Source of the DNA: Cyanodermella asteris
Lineage: Eukaryota; Ascomycota; Lecanoromycetes; Ostropales; Stictidaceae
Direction of reading: 5' to 3'
DNA length: 64,000 nt
Assembly (NCBI GenBank): GCA_900618795.1
Contig: UYJD01000003.1
Span: 1,524,571-1,588,570 of the forward strand
Shown here: positions 21,253-33,246 of the stretch, in pieces
Position numbering within the stretch: position 1 is the first letter of the stretch
How the letters are laid out: the number at the start of each line of letters is the position of its first letter
Translations under genes and position numbers: made by a program
The notes under the pieces: model-generated
What the model saw: only the letters and a program-made list of their open reading frames with translations
Databases searched by the model: none
What the model was told of the DNA's origin: nothing

Positions 21253-22970
21253 ATGATGATCGAGCGCGCCCACAACAGAGGCAACGATGAAAGGGCAGTT
21301 GCGATCATGGATAGACTTGTGGTTCCACAGAGCTCCTCATCTGCTCGAACGACCCCAAACGATCTATTCCAGGTCAGTGCCCGGGGACAGTTGACCTTCC
21401 AGCAACGTAAGTCTAGGATTGCACAGCATCATCAGTTGTGTTTGGAATAGAGGCTAACAGTTATAGCTGGTCAATTGCAAGTCTCGCTGCAGTATGATGA
21501 ACCAGACGCGATACGCGGCTTGTGTGACTCGATCGACCGGTTCAGCCTGGAAACCACTCGCTCTGGCTTAGGGACTGGACATGCTTATGAGTACGAGAAG
21601 GATTGTGGCATTGCGCTGCACGCGATACAACGACTCAGAGAACATGAGAGAATGGTTCGGCTCGAACAACGGCCGAGCACTTGTGAGAAAACTGTGTAAT
21701 CATGGTCAGTTCGACAGCCATGATACCACGAGGGCAATAGACCCAGAGAAGCTGATGGAGGAGTATCCCGCTTTCAACGTGTACAGCAAAGCGACACTTT
21801 ACATGGAGAACGTGGTGTGTAGCAGTCGGCCGCTTGCTGTGTTGTGCGAGCTTCTCTTCAGAAAACCCGAGCCTGCGAAAGCAGATCCTGTTGCGGATAC
21901 CCGTCCGAGCAGATTCTACTTGCATGGATGTGCACACCATTTGTTGGAAGATCTGGCATGGTTCCCAAGCCTGGAATGGATGGATCGTGTCGCGCTGTCG
22001 ATCACTGAGACTCTACTGGATACACAGAGCTCAGGCGCCTACACAAGAGCACTCAAATCAGACGTGGCGCTGCCTGTGTTTTTGCCCCAGAACCCTCTCT
22101 TCTGCCCGGCTCTTGAGGGTAAGTACATGGTGAGTGTGAACAAGAAGCAACGCTAATTCATGTTCAGATGATTTAGAGTTACTCGTTGCTGTCAAAGATG
22201 CACTGGTAGCCTTGTTGCGTGCCCGATGCTTCGAAGCCCTCTCCTTGAGACCTCGCGCAGATATCTACAAGTCACGCAAAACCTTCTACAAAGATCTCAC
22301 GGATAACTCAAAGGTGGTTGCTTGCTTCAATCTTGTGCATTACAACGCCTACGGCTTGCTCGAGTGTTACATGAAGAGTGCAAAAGGCGCTTTCTCACGG
22401 AGGATTAAGGGTATTGACGAAGAGGCATCGCAAGCCGTCGGACGAGATACGTGGCTGCAGACACTAAGGACGGTCCCGCAGGCAACACGCCAGGCCGAGC
22501 GGATTGTGTGGTCAGCCTATCAGGACTGGATGGCCGGTATCCCGCAGCTGGCGTTCCAGCACTACGAGAACCTGGTGAACGGAACTGTGGAGCCACGATT
22601 GCTCTGGAAGCACCATCATCAATGCGCAAAGAAGGAGGCCATGGCGGGAATGTCTTATTTCCGCCTCCAGCAAACCAAAGTCTGTGCTACGCCGGTGCGG
22701 GCCGACCTGCAGACGGTTGTGCTCCCTTTCACTTTGAACCATCCAACCAAAGATGGCGCGGGTATCATTTAACTTAGCCCTGAACTAGTCGATTGGTTCG
22801 TGCCAGAGGAAGGCGCCGAGGAGCCAAAGAGTGAGGATGGGAATATTGATACTCAACCAGCGGAGGACATGGAAATCGACGATGACCATGCTGTTGGCAG
22901 TGTTGCTGAGCATGCTATCAAACTGACCATCCGACCGGCCAACCAGACCAAGAAGCGCAAAGTGGCGTAA
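21253..22970 (+). CDS. Unrecognised five-exon protein with C-terminal nuclear localisation-like motif
   Basis: Exons 21253-21406, 21467-21682, 21741-22118, 22168-22761 and 22807-22970 (introns 60, 58, 49 and 45 nt; all phase 1) join to 501 residues. Donors are GTAAGT, GTGAGA, GTAAGT and GTATCA. The middle is mostly helical with no named motif: YDEPDAIRGLCDSIDRFSLE, RFYLHGCAHHLLEDLAWFPS, FNLVHYNAYGLLECYMKSAK. The C-terminal exon is acidic (EDMEIDDDH) and ends NQTKKRKVA, which resembles a monopartite nuclear signal. If the 45-nt last intron is not removed, translation ends at TAA 22770 without the acidic/basic tail. The first ATG in frame is used; the frame is open further upstream to an acceptor-like site, so a 5' exon may be missing. 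I do not recognise the family. Confidence 0.65.
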
Positions 22971-24799
22971 AGCGCGATCTGAACTGCATTCGATGGTTTG
23001 GCCCAGGCGGTATCTGAGATCACTTGCACGGCTAGCGGATCCTGTGCGTTCTCTTACACCATGGATCAGGGAGCTGTGCAATTGAGAAGAGTCGATCACA
23101 TCTGACATACTGCCAGAGTTGTACCAGTATCGCCAACCTCTGTCGTTAACTCCCCGCTCGGGCAGTATTCGCTCAGATATACATCGAACTCATCCTGCTG
23201 CGCAGCTTATTCTATGTGCAGGACCGGAGGCTAGATGGTTTAGGCCAAGGTGGTAGCTACCGATAGAATACTACTGGATTTCCACACTGCTGTCGTCCAC
23301 ATTGTAACAGCTAATTGCCATGCATCGTGCTACATACGCCTCTTCTCTCACTTCATATCGATGCGCTGCTCACACACCATGCCCCGTTCATGTTTTAATG
23401 GTGATACCCGAATCGGTCGTCTTCAATCGTAAACCTTCCGTAGTGCTTAGCCTCAAGACCTGTGATATTTCATGTCCTATGCATAACGAGAAGTGCTCTA
23501 TGCTACCGAAACAGGAGGTATGGTGACTGTAGTGCTCGGGTACGCTGATCTTGTGATTTCACGCCGCGTGGCCGACATGAGCGACGCCTGCGCCGGTTCT
23601 CATTCACAGATTTCGAACCGTACAAGTGGCGCGCCGCCGTTGGGCCGGTATTTATTACTTTTGCTACCGTTACTTTAGCACAGTAAGCTGCTTATGCCGG
23701 GGATCCCGTCGGCCCCGGCTTGTGTAGGGGAGATCAAGTCATTCTCCACGCCCGATTATCCGCATTTGCATCGGGTACTGCGATTATTCCTTACATTTTG
23801 TGTCAGCGGTTGGTAGACGTCTTTCCCTGATATGGCTTGATGAAAACATTCACACCAGTATGCTGCTCTTCAGTACGCGTTCCAATGGTCTGAGAATGAC
23901 CCCAGGAATCATGGTAGGTGTATCCGTGTTGCAATTATTTCTATTGACAAAACGCCAGGCCGAAATCAGCAGCCAGAAAAATTCACCTCGCCAATTGTGA
24001 AGCTGCTCCCAGCGCCACAGGTTTGTGAATTTTTCCATCTCACTTTGCTCATTGGCCACGCATCGTTTGCCTTCTTCGCGCAACTCCTGACAAATCTTAT
24101 TGGATTTGGCGGAAGCAGCACCCGTCCCTTGCATGTGTTGACATGGGTTTCTGGAACTTAGCCATCTTCGTACCCATCAAGTCTTGGAAATGGCACTTCC
24201 AGATCCTCAGCCCCCCCGGGGGGCATCTCATTCCCCTTCGCCGCCCACCACCGAATCAAGCACCGCTCTACTGGAAGTAGACAAAGTCGTGACCGAGAAG
24301 CGGACGAAGAGTCGGGAACCCTTGAAGAGGGCGAGAAATCCCTCGATGAAGACACCGCAGGCGCGGATGGAAATGTCGATCAAGATGCTGGTGGAGGATG
24401 TCGATGAAGACGCCGGTAAAGATACCAATGACGGAGATGATATTTTCCGGCGCGTCCTCTTCGGTGTACTTGGATACGTCGTTTAGAGGTTTCAACGTGT
24501 GAATGAAGTATCAGTCCTACTGCATGGCAGGTTGCGACCAGAAGGACAGGAGATGGCAATACCAGGGCTGGCGAGACGCGCACATTTTTGCTACCATGAG
24601 CTAACTTTAGCTGAATACTGCAAAGTACCACTAGAGGCCTCCCAAAGGCACTCTTCAAGATCTTATCATACGGAGAATCAGGTAGGAACGAGTCCCTTGC
24701 TGCTACACTAGCTATCTTGTCAATGAAGCATGCTGCACAATCATGTAGCCTTTCCGCCGACCATCAAACCATCATCGCCGCTTAGTTGCAGCAGTCGCC
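22971..24799. other. Intergenic stretch without recognised gene
   Basis: No gene recognised. It contains a GC-rich hairpin near 23,696-23,719 (arms GCCGGGG and CCCCGGC), a perfect C/G palindrome at 24,210-24,224, and a 24.18-24.49 kb segment open on both strands that has no splice or domain support. Confidence 0.4.
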
Positions 24800-26610
24800 T
24801 CAGCCCAAACTACTTGTATAGAGGGCATCAGGGTTCCAGTATCTAAACCCCTTGACAACCACATGGGCGGCCTTGATCGCGGCCAAGAGGCCCCGAATCT
24901 TGTCTTGGGTAGCTGGAGGACAGTCCCAAAGCTTCGAGACGTGCGTCATGTCGAGCGTCACCCTCTCGAGCTTCTTCATCTCAGGTGCAAGCTCGGCAAT
25001 GGATACACACAGACTTTCCACTAGCGTCGCAAGGTCGTTAGCGATATTGCTCTCATCCTCGTCGTTCACGGGCTGGTGAGCCTGCGGCCAGAAAACCTTG
25101 GGCGCCCGAATGTGTTCGATACCATCGATGGTGAGTTCTTTGAGATTGGGAGGCAGTTTCGCGGCGTACATGGTCAATATTGCCGGATCGTTGTTGGGTT
25201 TTATCAGGCATGTGGCTGTCACCTCAACACGGTTCAGTGACTTGAACTCCGATAGACCCGCAGAACGGAACTCGCTTGGGAGGAAGTCTTGCATCTTTTG
25301 TTCACTAAGAGGATCATGAATGTCCGACCACTGTCTATATTGCGTATCCCAGTCTACGCAGGGAGGAAGCAAGTCGAGTTTCAAGTACTATAGTCTCGTT
25401 AGTGCGCTCGTGCAGAGAGAATTGGCAAGAGTCAAGTTCAAGAGTACCTCAAGTGTGTTCCGGCTCGCGCCGAAAGCGTCGACTAGCATCTTTGCGTCAA
25501 AAATCTTGTACTGTTCGTCAGAGTCCTCCCAGTCTGGCAAAGATCCCGCGGCGCGTGTGCAATTCAAGCGCTTCAGCCGGGTAGCCCGCTTTCCGATGGC
25601 TGCAAGGTCTTGAACCCGGACGGTATGGCACGCTATATTGAGCTCTTCAAGCTCGATGGTCGAGAGCATCGCGTCATTGAACGATTCGTCCATCGGAAAG
25701 CCTTCATCGCTTGCCCAAAATCCAGAAACAGTCAACTTTCGCAAAGCTTTGAGGGACAAGAGATGAACCAATGAGGTGGCCACATATCTTCTTTCCGTGG
25801 AGCTGAAGTGAAGTTCGAGCGTTCTCAACTTATCAAATGTGGCACAGTGCTGGTCCAACATTGGTAGGCAGATAACGCTTTCTTGAAGCAGAGCGTCGTA
25901 CAGGTTATTTGGGTGATAGGCCTCTGAAAGGTCTGTTTGAGGTTCTCTACCCAGCTGAGACGGTTCAAAAGGGTTCAATATAAGATTGCGAAGCTCCTTC
26001 ATTGATAAAATGGCAAGCACAAGCTCGAGAGCTGGGTCAGATACCATCTTCTGGCCCCAGTCTGACGCTGAGAATACATCCGGATAGCCTTGGAGCTTGG
26101 CTTGCTTTTTCAAGTCGCGATCGGCGTCTGCCTGGGAGATGAAGTAGTTTTGTCTCTGAAATTCAAAAAGTTCGCCAATACGAATCTCACGAACGAGTGC
26201 TGCGCACGATGGCCCTTGAGTGATCGTACGAGCGAAGTTGCGAGCCCGGTCGCCATATATGACCGGTCTCTCGTACAGGTTCTGCATGGCTGGACCACTG
26301 ATACGGCGCGAGACCAGACAAAGACTCCACCTGACTTGGTTTAGTAAACGATCAAGAAGACTTCCTGTGGACAAACGACTTACTGAGCCTTGCAGGCACT
26401 GAGCCAACTGACGTCCGGGTCCTTTCCTCTCACCATGCCGAACTCGTCATTGGCAACAAGACGGGCCACTGGCATCAGAGCTCCTCGCATCATGCTAGGC
26501 GCGCGCCTTGCAGTAGGGGGGGCTGGCATTACATTCGAGAAGCGAACTTCGCAGAAGATGCGGAGTAGAAGCTCATCAGAGAGGCCTTCGAGGCTGTTGA
26601 CGGGTGCCAT
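24800..26610 (-). CDS. F-box-like protein with leucine-rich region (intact copy)
   Basis: Exons 26610-26384, 26330-25448 and 25387-24800, introns 53 and 60 nt (donors GTAAGT, GTACTC; branch TTACTAAAC in the first), giving 565 residues. The N terminus has the F-box core LEGLSDELLLRIF (residues 7-19), followed by LVSRRISGPAMQNLYERPV, a typical post-F-box helix. Irregular leucine-rich repeats follow (LRTLELHF, LKALRKLTVSGF, IELEELNI, RLKRLNC, LPPNLKELTIDGI, KKLERVTLDM). F-box proteins of this type link substrates to SCF ubiquitin ligases through Skp1; the substrate is unknown. A TATAAAA on this strand at about 26,792-26,798 lies 185 bp upstream of the ATG. It is a tandem duplicate of the disrupted copy upstream at 27.1-28.8 kb. 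Confidence 0.8.
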
Positions 26611-27139
26611 TTCGATGGTGCGCGTGTTCTGTGTCTGAAAACAAGTGAAAGAAGGGCCTGGGTCGCTTTGCTGATCAAGGAAAGTAGCGAGGTGATACTG
26701 ATTGTTCGATGTCTATGTTCGATGGAGCAGAGAGACAGAGCAGCTGCTGCAATTAGGGCAGACAGAGGGACAAATTTGCTCGGAGGCAGGCTTTTATATG
26801 ACCCAAGAGGTGCTACAGTCCCCCTGTACATTCTGCAGATCTCGTCCATCGTGCTGAGTCGTTCGAGACGGACTCTGTAGATTCGATCATGTCTGTGACA
26901 ACATCGCTGCAGACTCCCAGTCGTGGGTCCTGTGGCTCCTAGATATCGACTCGACTCGCACGCCTGAGTGTTCAGGAGTTGTGGCGCACTTGGGCCCGAG
27001 AATCGCCGCTGCTTTCACATCGAGACATCTTACAGCTGCGAAATTGAAGCAAATTATTTTCGTAAGGACCAAGGGATCCGGTAGGAAAAACCTCAACTAT
27101 TTGACAAGAATGCTGGCCATTTTCTATGTGCCAGATAGC
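26611..27139. promoter_or_regulatory. Promoter region of the intact F-box gene
   Basis: Contains the TATAAAA on the minus strand near 26,795 and separates the two F-box copies. No gene seen. Confidence 0.4.
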
Positions 27140-28825
27140 CTATTCTGTCGGGGGCGCTTGACGCTCTCCAGCTTCAGGGTCTTGAGAGTCCCACGCCCAA
27201 CTCCACTTTCCTGTCACGAGGACTTGCACGGAATCCATCCCCGCGAATGATCTAAACAAGATTTCTCGACACCCAAATGGGCAATCCCACATTTCGCTGA
27301 TCTCACTCATAGCTAGGGTCACTTTTGCAAGCTTTTCAAGGCTAGACGTGAGAGAGGGCACGTTCAGACAGAACGATCCGACCAGTCTTTCAAGATCAGC
27401 TGAAGTTCCGTGGATGATCTCCCTTGCCACAATTCCTGCAACCTCTGGATCGGTGCATCTGGTTGAGTGTCGATAGTCCATAGGCAGTTGAGCATGCTCC
27501 GGCTTGCGAATGGTGAGATCTATCAAGGACGGCGGCAGTCTTGCAGGATCGATGACCCGGCATGGGGGTTCTGTTCCCATATTCATCGCGCAGGTAGGTG
27601 TTGCCACAAGGCGCTCCAGTTGGGTAAGTTCGGCAAAGTCGGCAGGCTTCATGCGCCATACGAAACATCCTCCGACGTTCGTCCGGCCCTCTAGAAGAAG
27701 TGCTCTATCCAGTGCATATAATTCGTAGAACCATATGACGTGAACAAGAAAAGTGTCGATTTCAAGACTCTATACTTGTTGTCAGCTACGCCACTCCTTC
27801 GTCAAACAAACTTCGGGTCGAGTGCAGCTCACCACCAGATTATTTTTGCACGGCTTGAAGGCATTGACGAATCTGGCCATGTCAAGGTGTTGTGAGTAGA
27901 ACTTGCCATCACCCAGTCCACCAGCATCGACCTCATCCTCTGGGTTTGAGGCTACACCAAAGATGGTTAGTTTTCGAAGGTGCCTCGGCGAGCGAAGTCG
28001 TGCAAGACAACTAACGGGAAATGAAGGGCGGCGGCCACATCGTGAATGACCAACGTCCTCAAGTTGTTGAAGTTTGTGAGCCGTTCTTGTTGTAATGGGT
28101 GTCCGTTGAATGAATGATTCATTATGGTCTCGTATAGAGAGGTCACCAGGCAGGCCTCGAGCTCACTGGGATCATAGTTCCTCTCAAGACCATGGGAAAG
28201 AAGCTCAAGATTCCGAAGCTCACTCATCGATAGTAGTGCAAGAGCGAGCTCGCCTGCTGGATTTGGCTTCAACTTTCCGTTCCAACTTGAGATCTCCTCA
28301 AATCTTTCGAAGCCGAGCGCGTTGGCGTACGCATTCAGCTGGCGCTCAGCTTCGGCGCCGGATACGAAATGGTTTTGCGTTTGTCGCCCGTGAATCACTC
28401 CAATGCGGATCGTCCGAACCAGCAATGCGCATGCCGGCGCATTCATCATTGTCCATGAGAAGCGTCTGATGTTGTGACCATGCGATACGACTCGCTCGTA
28501 GAGTGCTTGCGTGGCGGGCCGGTTCATGCGTCGTGACACGAGACATGAGCTCCACCTGAAAACATTCAATATTGACCAAGCCTCGCTTACAGTATGCTTG
28601 CACTCACAAGTTGTGGGCCAGGTCTAACCATGCGGCATCGCCCTCCAGGTAGGCCCAGTCAGCGTTTCCCTTCATGCATACTGCATCATGTGCAAAGGCT
28701 CTATGCGTCGATGGCTCGAATATAGCATTGGTGCCACCAGAAATTCCATTATCCATGCGAATCTGGCGAAAGATTCGAAGGAGCATCTCGTCAGATAGGC
28801 CTTCAAGACCTTTGATCGCGGTCAT
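27140..28825 (-). pseudogene. Second F-box-like paralogue, frameshifted and shortened
   Basis: Same exon plan as its neighbour. Exon 1 (28825-28608) contains LEGLSDEMLLRIF. A 52-nt intron at the same codon position leads to an exon with WSSCLVSRRMNRPATQALYE and SMSELRNLELL. The last exon, 27769-27140, contains LTQLERLVATPTCAMN, LPPSLIDLTIRKP and LEKLAKVTLAMSEISEMWDC, aligned throughout with the intact copy. The middle exon loses frame near 28,010. Downstream, a different frame reads RHLRKLTIFGVASNPEDE, matching ALRKLTVSGFWASDE of the paralogue, and then jumps to the segment before the last intron, so about 60-70 residues of repeats are missing. A GTTAGT/CTAAC/TAG set around the damage (27952-28015) looks like an intron but does not restore frame. 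Most likely a recent pseudogene, or an indel error in the assembly. Confidence 0.65.
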
Positions 28826-29528
28826 GTTGAAACCGGCCTGTTTGTCGATCAGTTGTGATCGTATCAAAAATTTCCCTAGGCCTGCTTGTGCGCGTAATCT
28901 GAGGCTCGCGATTGGATCGTGCAAGTTTAGATTCCCTAACAGACGTGGCGATGGGGTTTGTGGCGAAGAGGATGATAAAGAGGCAGAATCCACCACGCAG
29001 TGCATTTTGCCTCCACGGACCATTCACTCATCGCACGCAGCTTTCTGTTTTCCGAACGCTGAGTCGAGGAGAACGGAACACAGTGACACAATCGCGCTGA
29101 CCGCTGGAGGAGTGAGTCCAGGATCGGACCCCTTCTTTCGCGCACATTGACTTGCTTTCAATCTCCATTCGATAGGTTTTCGTGGCCAGCACACGCGCAT
29201 CCCCTCTCATGCTTCATATCCAAATGATAACTACCTCACTGCTTGGGTGCCGCCACTCATTTCCCTTGCGCTGACGAGGCACATATCGCAGAGAGGCATT
29301 CACGAGTTGCGATTCGTGTATCCACAATCGACCATCGCGCTCGACGCGCGTTCGGCAAAAAGGATAGTTCAAGGCAATAGACTTTATGTACCTGCTTTGG
29401 GCTTGGAGAAACACAAATAGAAGCCTCAATCAGGATTCAGGCTGCGATTCGAGAAATGCCTGCATTGATTTCGACCCTCCTGTTTGTAACGCGGGCACGG
29501 GTTGGTTGACTATGTAGGCGACCAGTGA
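28826..29528. other. Upstream of the F-box paralogue, up to a gap
   Basis: About 700 bp of promoter-proximal sequence before the gap. No gene recognised. Confidence 0.4.
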
Positions 29529-29684
29529 NNNNNNNNNNNNNNNNNNNNNNNNNNNNNNNNNNNNNNNNNNNNNNNNNNNNNNNNNNNNNNNNNNNNNNNN
29601 NNNNNNNNNNNNNNNNNNNNNNNNNNNNNNNNNNNNNNNNNNNNNNNNNNNNNNNNNNNNNNNNNNNNNNNNNNNNNNNNNNNN
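29529..29684. other. Assembly gap (156 N)
   Basis: Run of N. Confidence 1.
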
Positions 29685-31771
29685 TCCTTTGTCCGTGACA
29701 CTGTTTCGCCCCGCAGCGAAAGACGGCTGAAATCACGTTGTCCGCGTTTTGCACTCATAAGCTGTTCGAAACGCCCCCTCGAAGGATCTGCTCCATTAGC
29801 CGTGAATCTGAAGCACGGTTCAAGTGGATGTTCCCGGCGCAGTGGGTGGACCACCACTGCATGTCGGGTCATCACGCTCCCAAACTTCTACCCACCCTCC
29901 ACAACTATTGCGAGCGCTCGAAGACACTCCCAAACGCGACGCGCATGCGTCTTCGCTTCCAAGCGCTTCCGAAGCGAGGCCGTGATGGATGGAGACGTCC
30001 TGCACATGAGTCGTGGCGGTCACAGTGGCTCACCTGTCAATGACCCGACACTCTGGCACCGTACCCACATCAGCTCAACGTCGCAAACGTGCAGGATTTA
30101 CCAACAGGAGCATCTTTCAGCTTCACGAACCAGGGCCGCGAAGTGTGGGCATATAGCGGCGAGAAAATCTCTCGCTCGTTGAAACGCAGCAATCCATCAG
30201 ATCTCACATCGGCTTCCAACCACGAGATGGTCCTTTTTTCGACACCGACCCTCGCCTCTGCTCGACAGTCATCACCACCACGCCGCAGAGTGACCGGGCT
30301 CCTACCAAAACGGCCATAGTGCCTATCGCACCCGTCTGAAGCGTGCGTGTCATGATGCTTATGCCAGCCTCCACCCCGCACGGTCCTTGACTCGGCATGG
30401 CACCACCATCCGCCTCAGTGGTAAGTGTTGTGTTCCTTTTGGCGTACCATCCCCAAGCGTCGACTACTGCTTATCTTTCATGTCTTGCGCAATCAAACTA
30501 TTCCATGTGTGACATGGAGAGCCAAGCCACTCTTTTGTGGTCGATCAGTCTCGCCAAGTTGACCCTGTCACCTGTGAACGAGCCGCTTCCAAGTCTTCAA
30601 CGCGTTGTTCCATCCACGGATGCGGCGATTGTCTCGTCGAAGCGGTGGTCAGATTCGACGCTTACTTGACGCTTCATGCGACCGCTATCGTCAGACATTG
30701 GATCTTGTCAGCTCTGGGTTGCATCGTAATGCAAGACCTCGGCTATGTGCGGAAATTCATGTCTGCGTACGAAATGTTGATGGAATCGCTGTGCAGAGGT
30801 CGGCGCAGTCCCTGACGGATATGTGGCGGTGGTAGTCCTCTTACCGCAAGGTGACCTACGATCCAAGTTGGGCCCAGCGCTCAGATTCGACACCGACTGG
30901 ATGGAAGGTTTCAGCTTGCGGCACAGGTACTAGAAAGCTTGATATCCCGTACCTCGAGTCTACCAGACGACGATGCTTTGACCGAGATTGTGTACCAAAT
31001 GTCGGAGCTTGCATGTCCCGGTTCCCGTCGGTCCAGATCTCGTCGGCTGTCTTGGCCATGGCTCAGCTTTCAGCCCAGAGGCAAGCCGAGTCATAGGATC
31101 CCTGTTGCAGGTCCTATTATCTGCATACCTACTGGTACCAGTCTACCAATCTTGTCATGCTTCTATATTGGTCACGGCAAACGTACCGATTGATGGCCCG
31201 TTGAAGAGGTCAATTTTTGCACACATTGACGCCGAGCGTCGTACAAGTGACGTTATGTGTCCTTTTTGTACATGGTTGTCAACGTGTGTGCGAGCGCTGA
31301 GGGTCAATACCTAGGCTACGTACGAATTGGTGGCAATTCTGGCCCTGGAACGACTGAACCTCCCACACTCTTGGAAATTTCTGAATGCATCACGACACAT
31401 TTCTGCCATCTCTTCGATGGCTTTCGGACTCTGTCATCGAGCCTCGCGAGCGCAACGGATGCTCTTGAGGTGGTAATGTGATAATGGCATGCGGAAGCCG
31501 TGCTCGGACAAAGTTACATCAAGTTTGACCTCTCGTCCTCCCCATTGAGAACCTACGCTCAATCAGCCCTCTTGCATGCGCATCGGACAAGATAGTATTG
31601 CCCGTCACCATGAACATGTTCAATGCACCAGTTGCCGGTCTTGCGGTTCAATTCGTTGTCCGCGCTCGCAAATTGCAACAGCTCGAGCAGCTATCAAGAT
31701 CTAGTACGAACCTACATCGATGTAGATAGAATGCTCGGGAACTACGTAACTCAAAAAAAGCCGCTTTGATA
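29685..31771. other. Stretch without recognised gene
   Basis: Many medium-length frames on the plus strand, such as 30537-30815 and 31257-31481 (the latter has GTTEPPTLLEISECITTHFC). They have no ATG-to-stop structure, splice support or recognisable domain. They may be fragments of a decayed gene, since the neighbouring P450 is clearly decayed. I cannot name it. Confidence 0.35.
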
Positions 31772-33246
31772 TTACAAGATATCGGAAGCATCCGATCGGC
31801 GACGTAGTGCCGCCTGCACTCCATTCTTGCTCTCCTGTGAGAACAAAATCTGCGCCTTGAACTCCAGCTCCAGATCTCGGTTCTCCAGGCTCCCTGAGCT
31901 CTGCAAGAACCGGACTAGAATGTAGGAGTACTGCACTATTATCATCTTGTTCACCAGACAGATCCTGCTCCTTCCACTGAAGCGTACAAACTCCCACTGT
32001 GACAGGTCAGATGTTTGCTTCGTCTGCCACCCCTCCGGCACGAGGTCCGCCACACTCGGACCCCAGATCGACTCATCCGTGTGCAGCAGCGTCGAGTTCA
32101 CCTAGACTCGGCTGCCTTTTGGAATGAGGACGGGCTGCTGCCCGGTCGCGCCACAACTACGTGGCGAGACAGAATCTTCGATTGCATCGTGGACCATGAG
32201 GTTGACCGGGCTGAGCAATCGTAAGCTCTCCTTGATGACACACTGCACGTACTCCAAAGACTTAAGCAGTTCCCACGTCAGTGTGGCGCCGCTGGGAAGT
32301 CACCTGATATCTCCTTGGAGCCGGTCCCATGCCCTCAGAAGTCGCCTACTGGAGAGAGCTTCGTCGATGTACAAGTCAAGCACTTTGTAGACACACTGCC
32401 GATGCATATCGAGCTGCTGATCGCGCTTCCAGAACCAGCCCCAAACCCTCCCGAGTGCAATTCTGCGGAGTATCCCTCCCAGTCCCAAAGAGAACGACCT
32501 TTCGAAGGCCAAGACGTCGAACCGGGGATCACCGCCGGCCTGCGAGTCCATCAACTTGCTGAGCAATATCTCCGAAGATACATCGAGGTAGAACTCTTAA
32601 AATATCGGCTGGAGATCAACCTGAGCGCCGTTCCGTGGTGTGCTCTCCCAAAGTCGAGCCAGATGTACCTCCACGCGATCCAAGCCGGAGACGGAGGCGC
32701 GCTCAACCAGCGGTTTGAAGAGCCGTCGAGACAGTGTTCAGTGGTCGCCGTCGGACATGAACATTCCATGTCCCAGATAATGCTTTGGAGCTTGCGCGAG
32801 GGCTCGACGGAAAGGTATTGGAACTGAGATGTGGCCATGGCGCTGATGTTTTCTGGGTAGCCTGTAAAGAATCAGGGTTTTCCCACACCCAAGTCACGGT
32901 GGCAAGACCAGGTCCCGCAAAGAATCATGGCCGCAAAAAGGAGAGCGAGCTTCCATTGCGGTGAGCATTGGTGTACTTATCCAAGAAGTCCGATTTCGTG
33001 TATGGAATCGTGTTGGAAGACGAACTAGGGCTGCGCACCGTTGAGAGCGGCTCAAGATTTGGCGAGTGCCTGTTCCCCATAGATAACGTGCTGAGAGAAA
33101 GACCAGCAGGGTGGCAGCCAGACGTAGATGCGGAGTCTTGCTGAGCGAAATCGATCGCTGGTGTACTGAGCGACTGTGGCAAAGGAAGGAAAATGTTTGG
33201 CCTTCCTCAAGCTCTCGGCGAAAGACACACGCGACCTAGCAACCAC
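31772..33246 (-). pseudogene. Cytochrome P450 pseudogene (CYP52-like)
   Basis: Pieces in P450 order on the minus strand. Near 32,860 is PENISAMATSQFQYLSVEPS (substrate-recognition/B-helix region), then GHGMFMSDGDH and RRLFKPLVERASVSGLDRVE near 32,750. EFYLDVSSEILL leads into FDVLAFERSFSLGLGGILRR and YKVLDLYIDEALSSRR (E-G helix region). Next comes LLKSLEYVQCVIKESLRLLS, with the K-helix ExxR as ESLR. Last is VNSTLLHTDESIWGP, VPEGW in place of PERW, and the heme loop FSGRSRICL, which keeps the cysteine near 31,959. Frame is lost several times, and stops fall at the expected Trp of SDGEHW-type motifs (TGA) and elsewhere (TAA, TAG, TGA). The I-helix region (A-G-x-D-T-T) is absent: helix G runs straight into helix K. 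CYP52-type enzymes hydroxylate alkanes and fatty acids. Confidence 0.8.

Noticed and set aside
22762-22788. 27-nt intron in the five-exon gene
   Set aside because: Frame and GT...AG fit, but it is shorter than plausible fungal introns; the 45-nt alternative with the same donor fits better.
27952-28015. Textbook-looking intron in the F-box paralogue
   Set aside because: Removing it leads to a stop shortly after, so it does not repair the gene.
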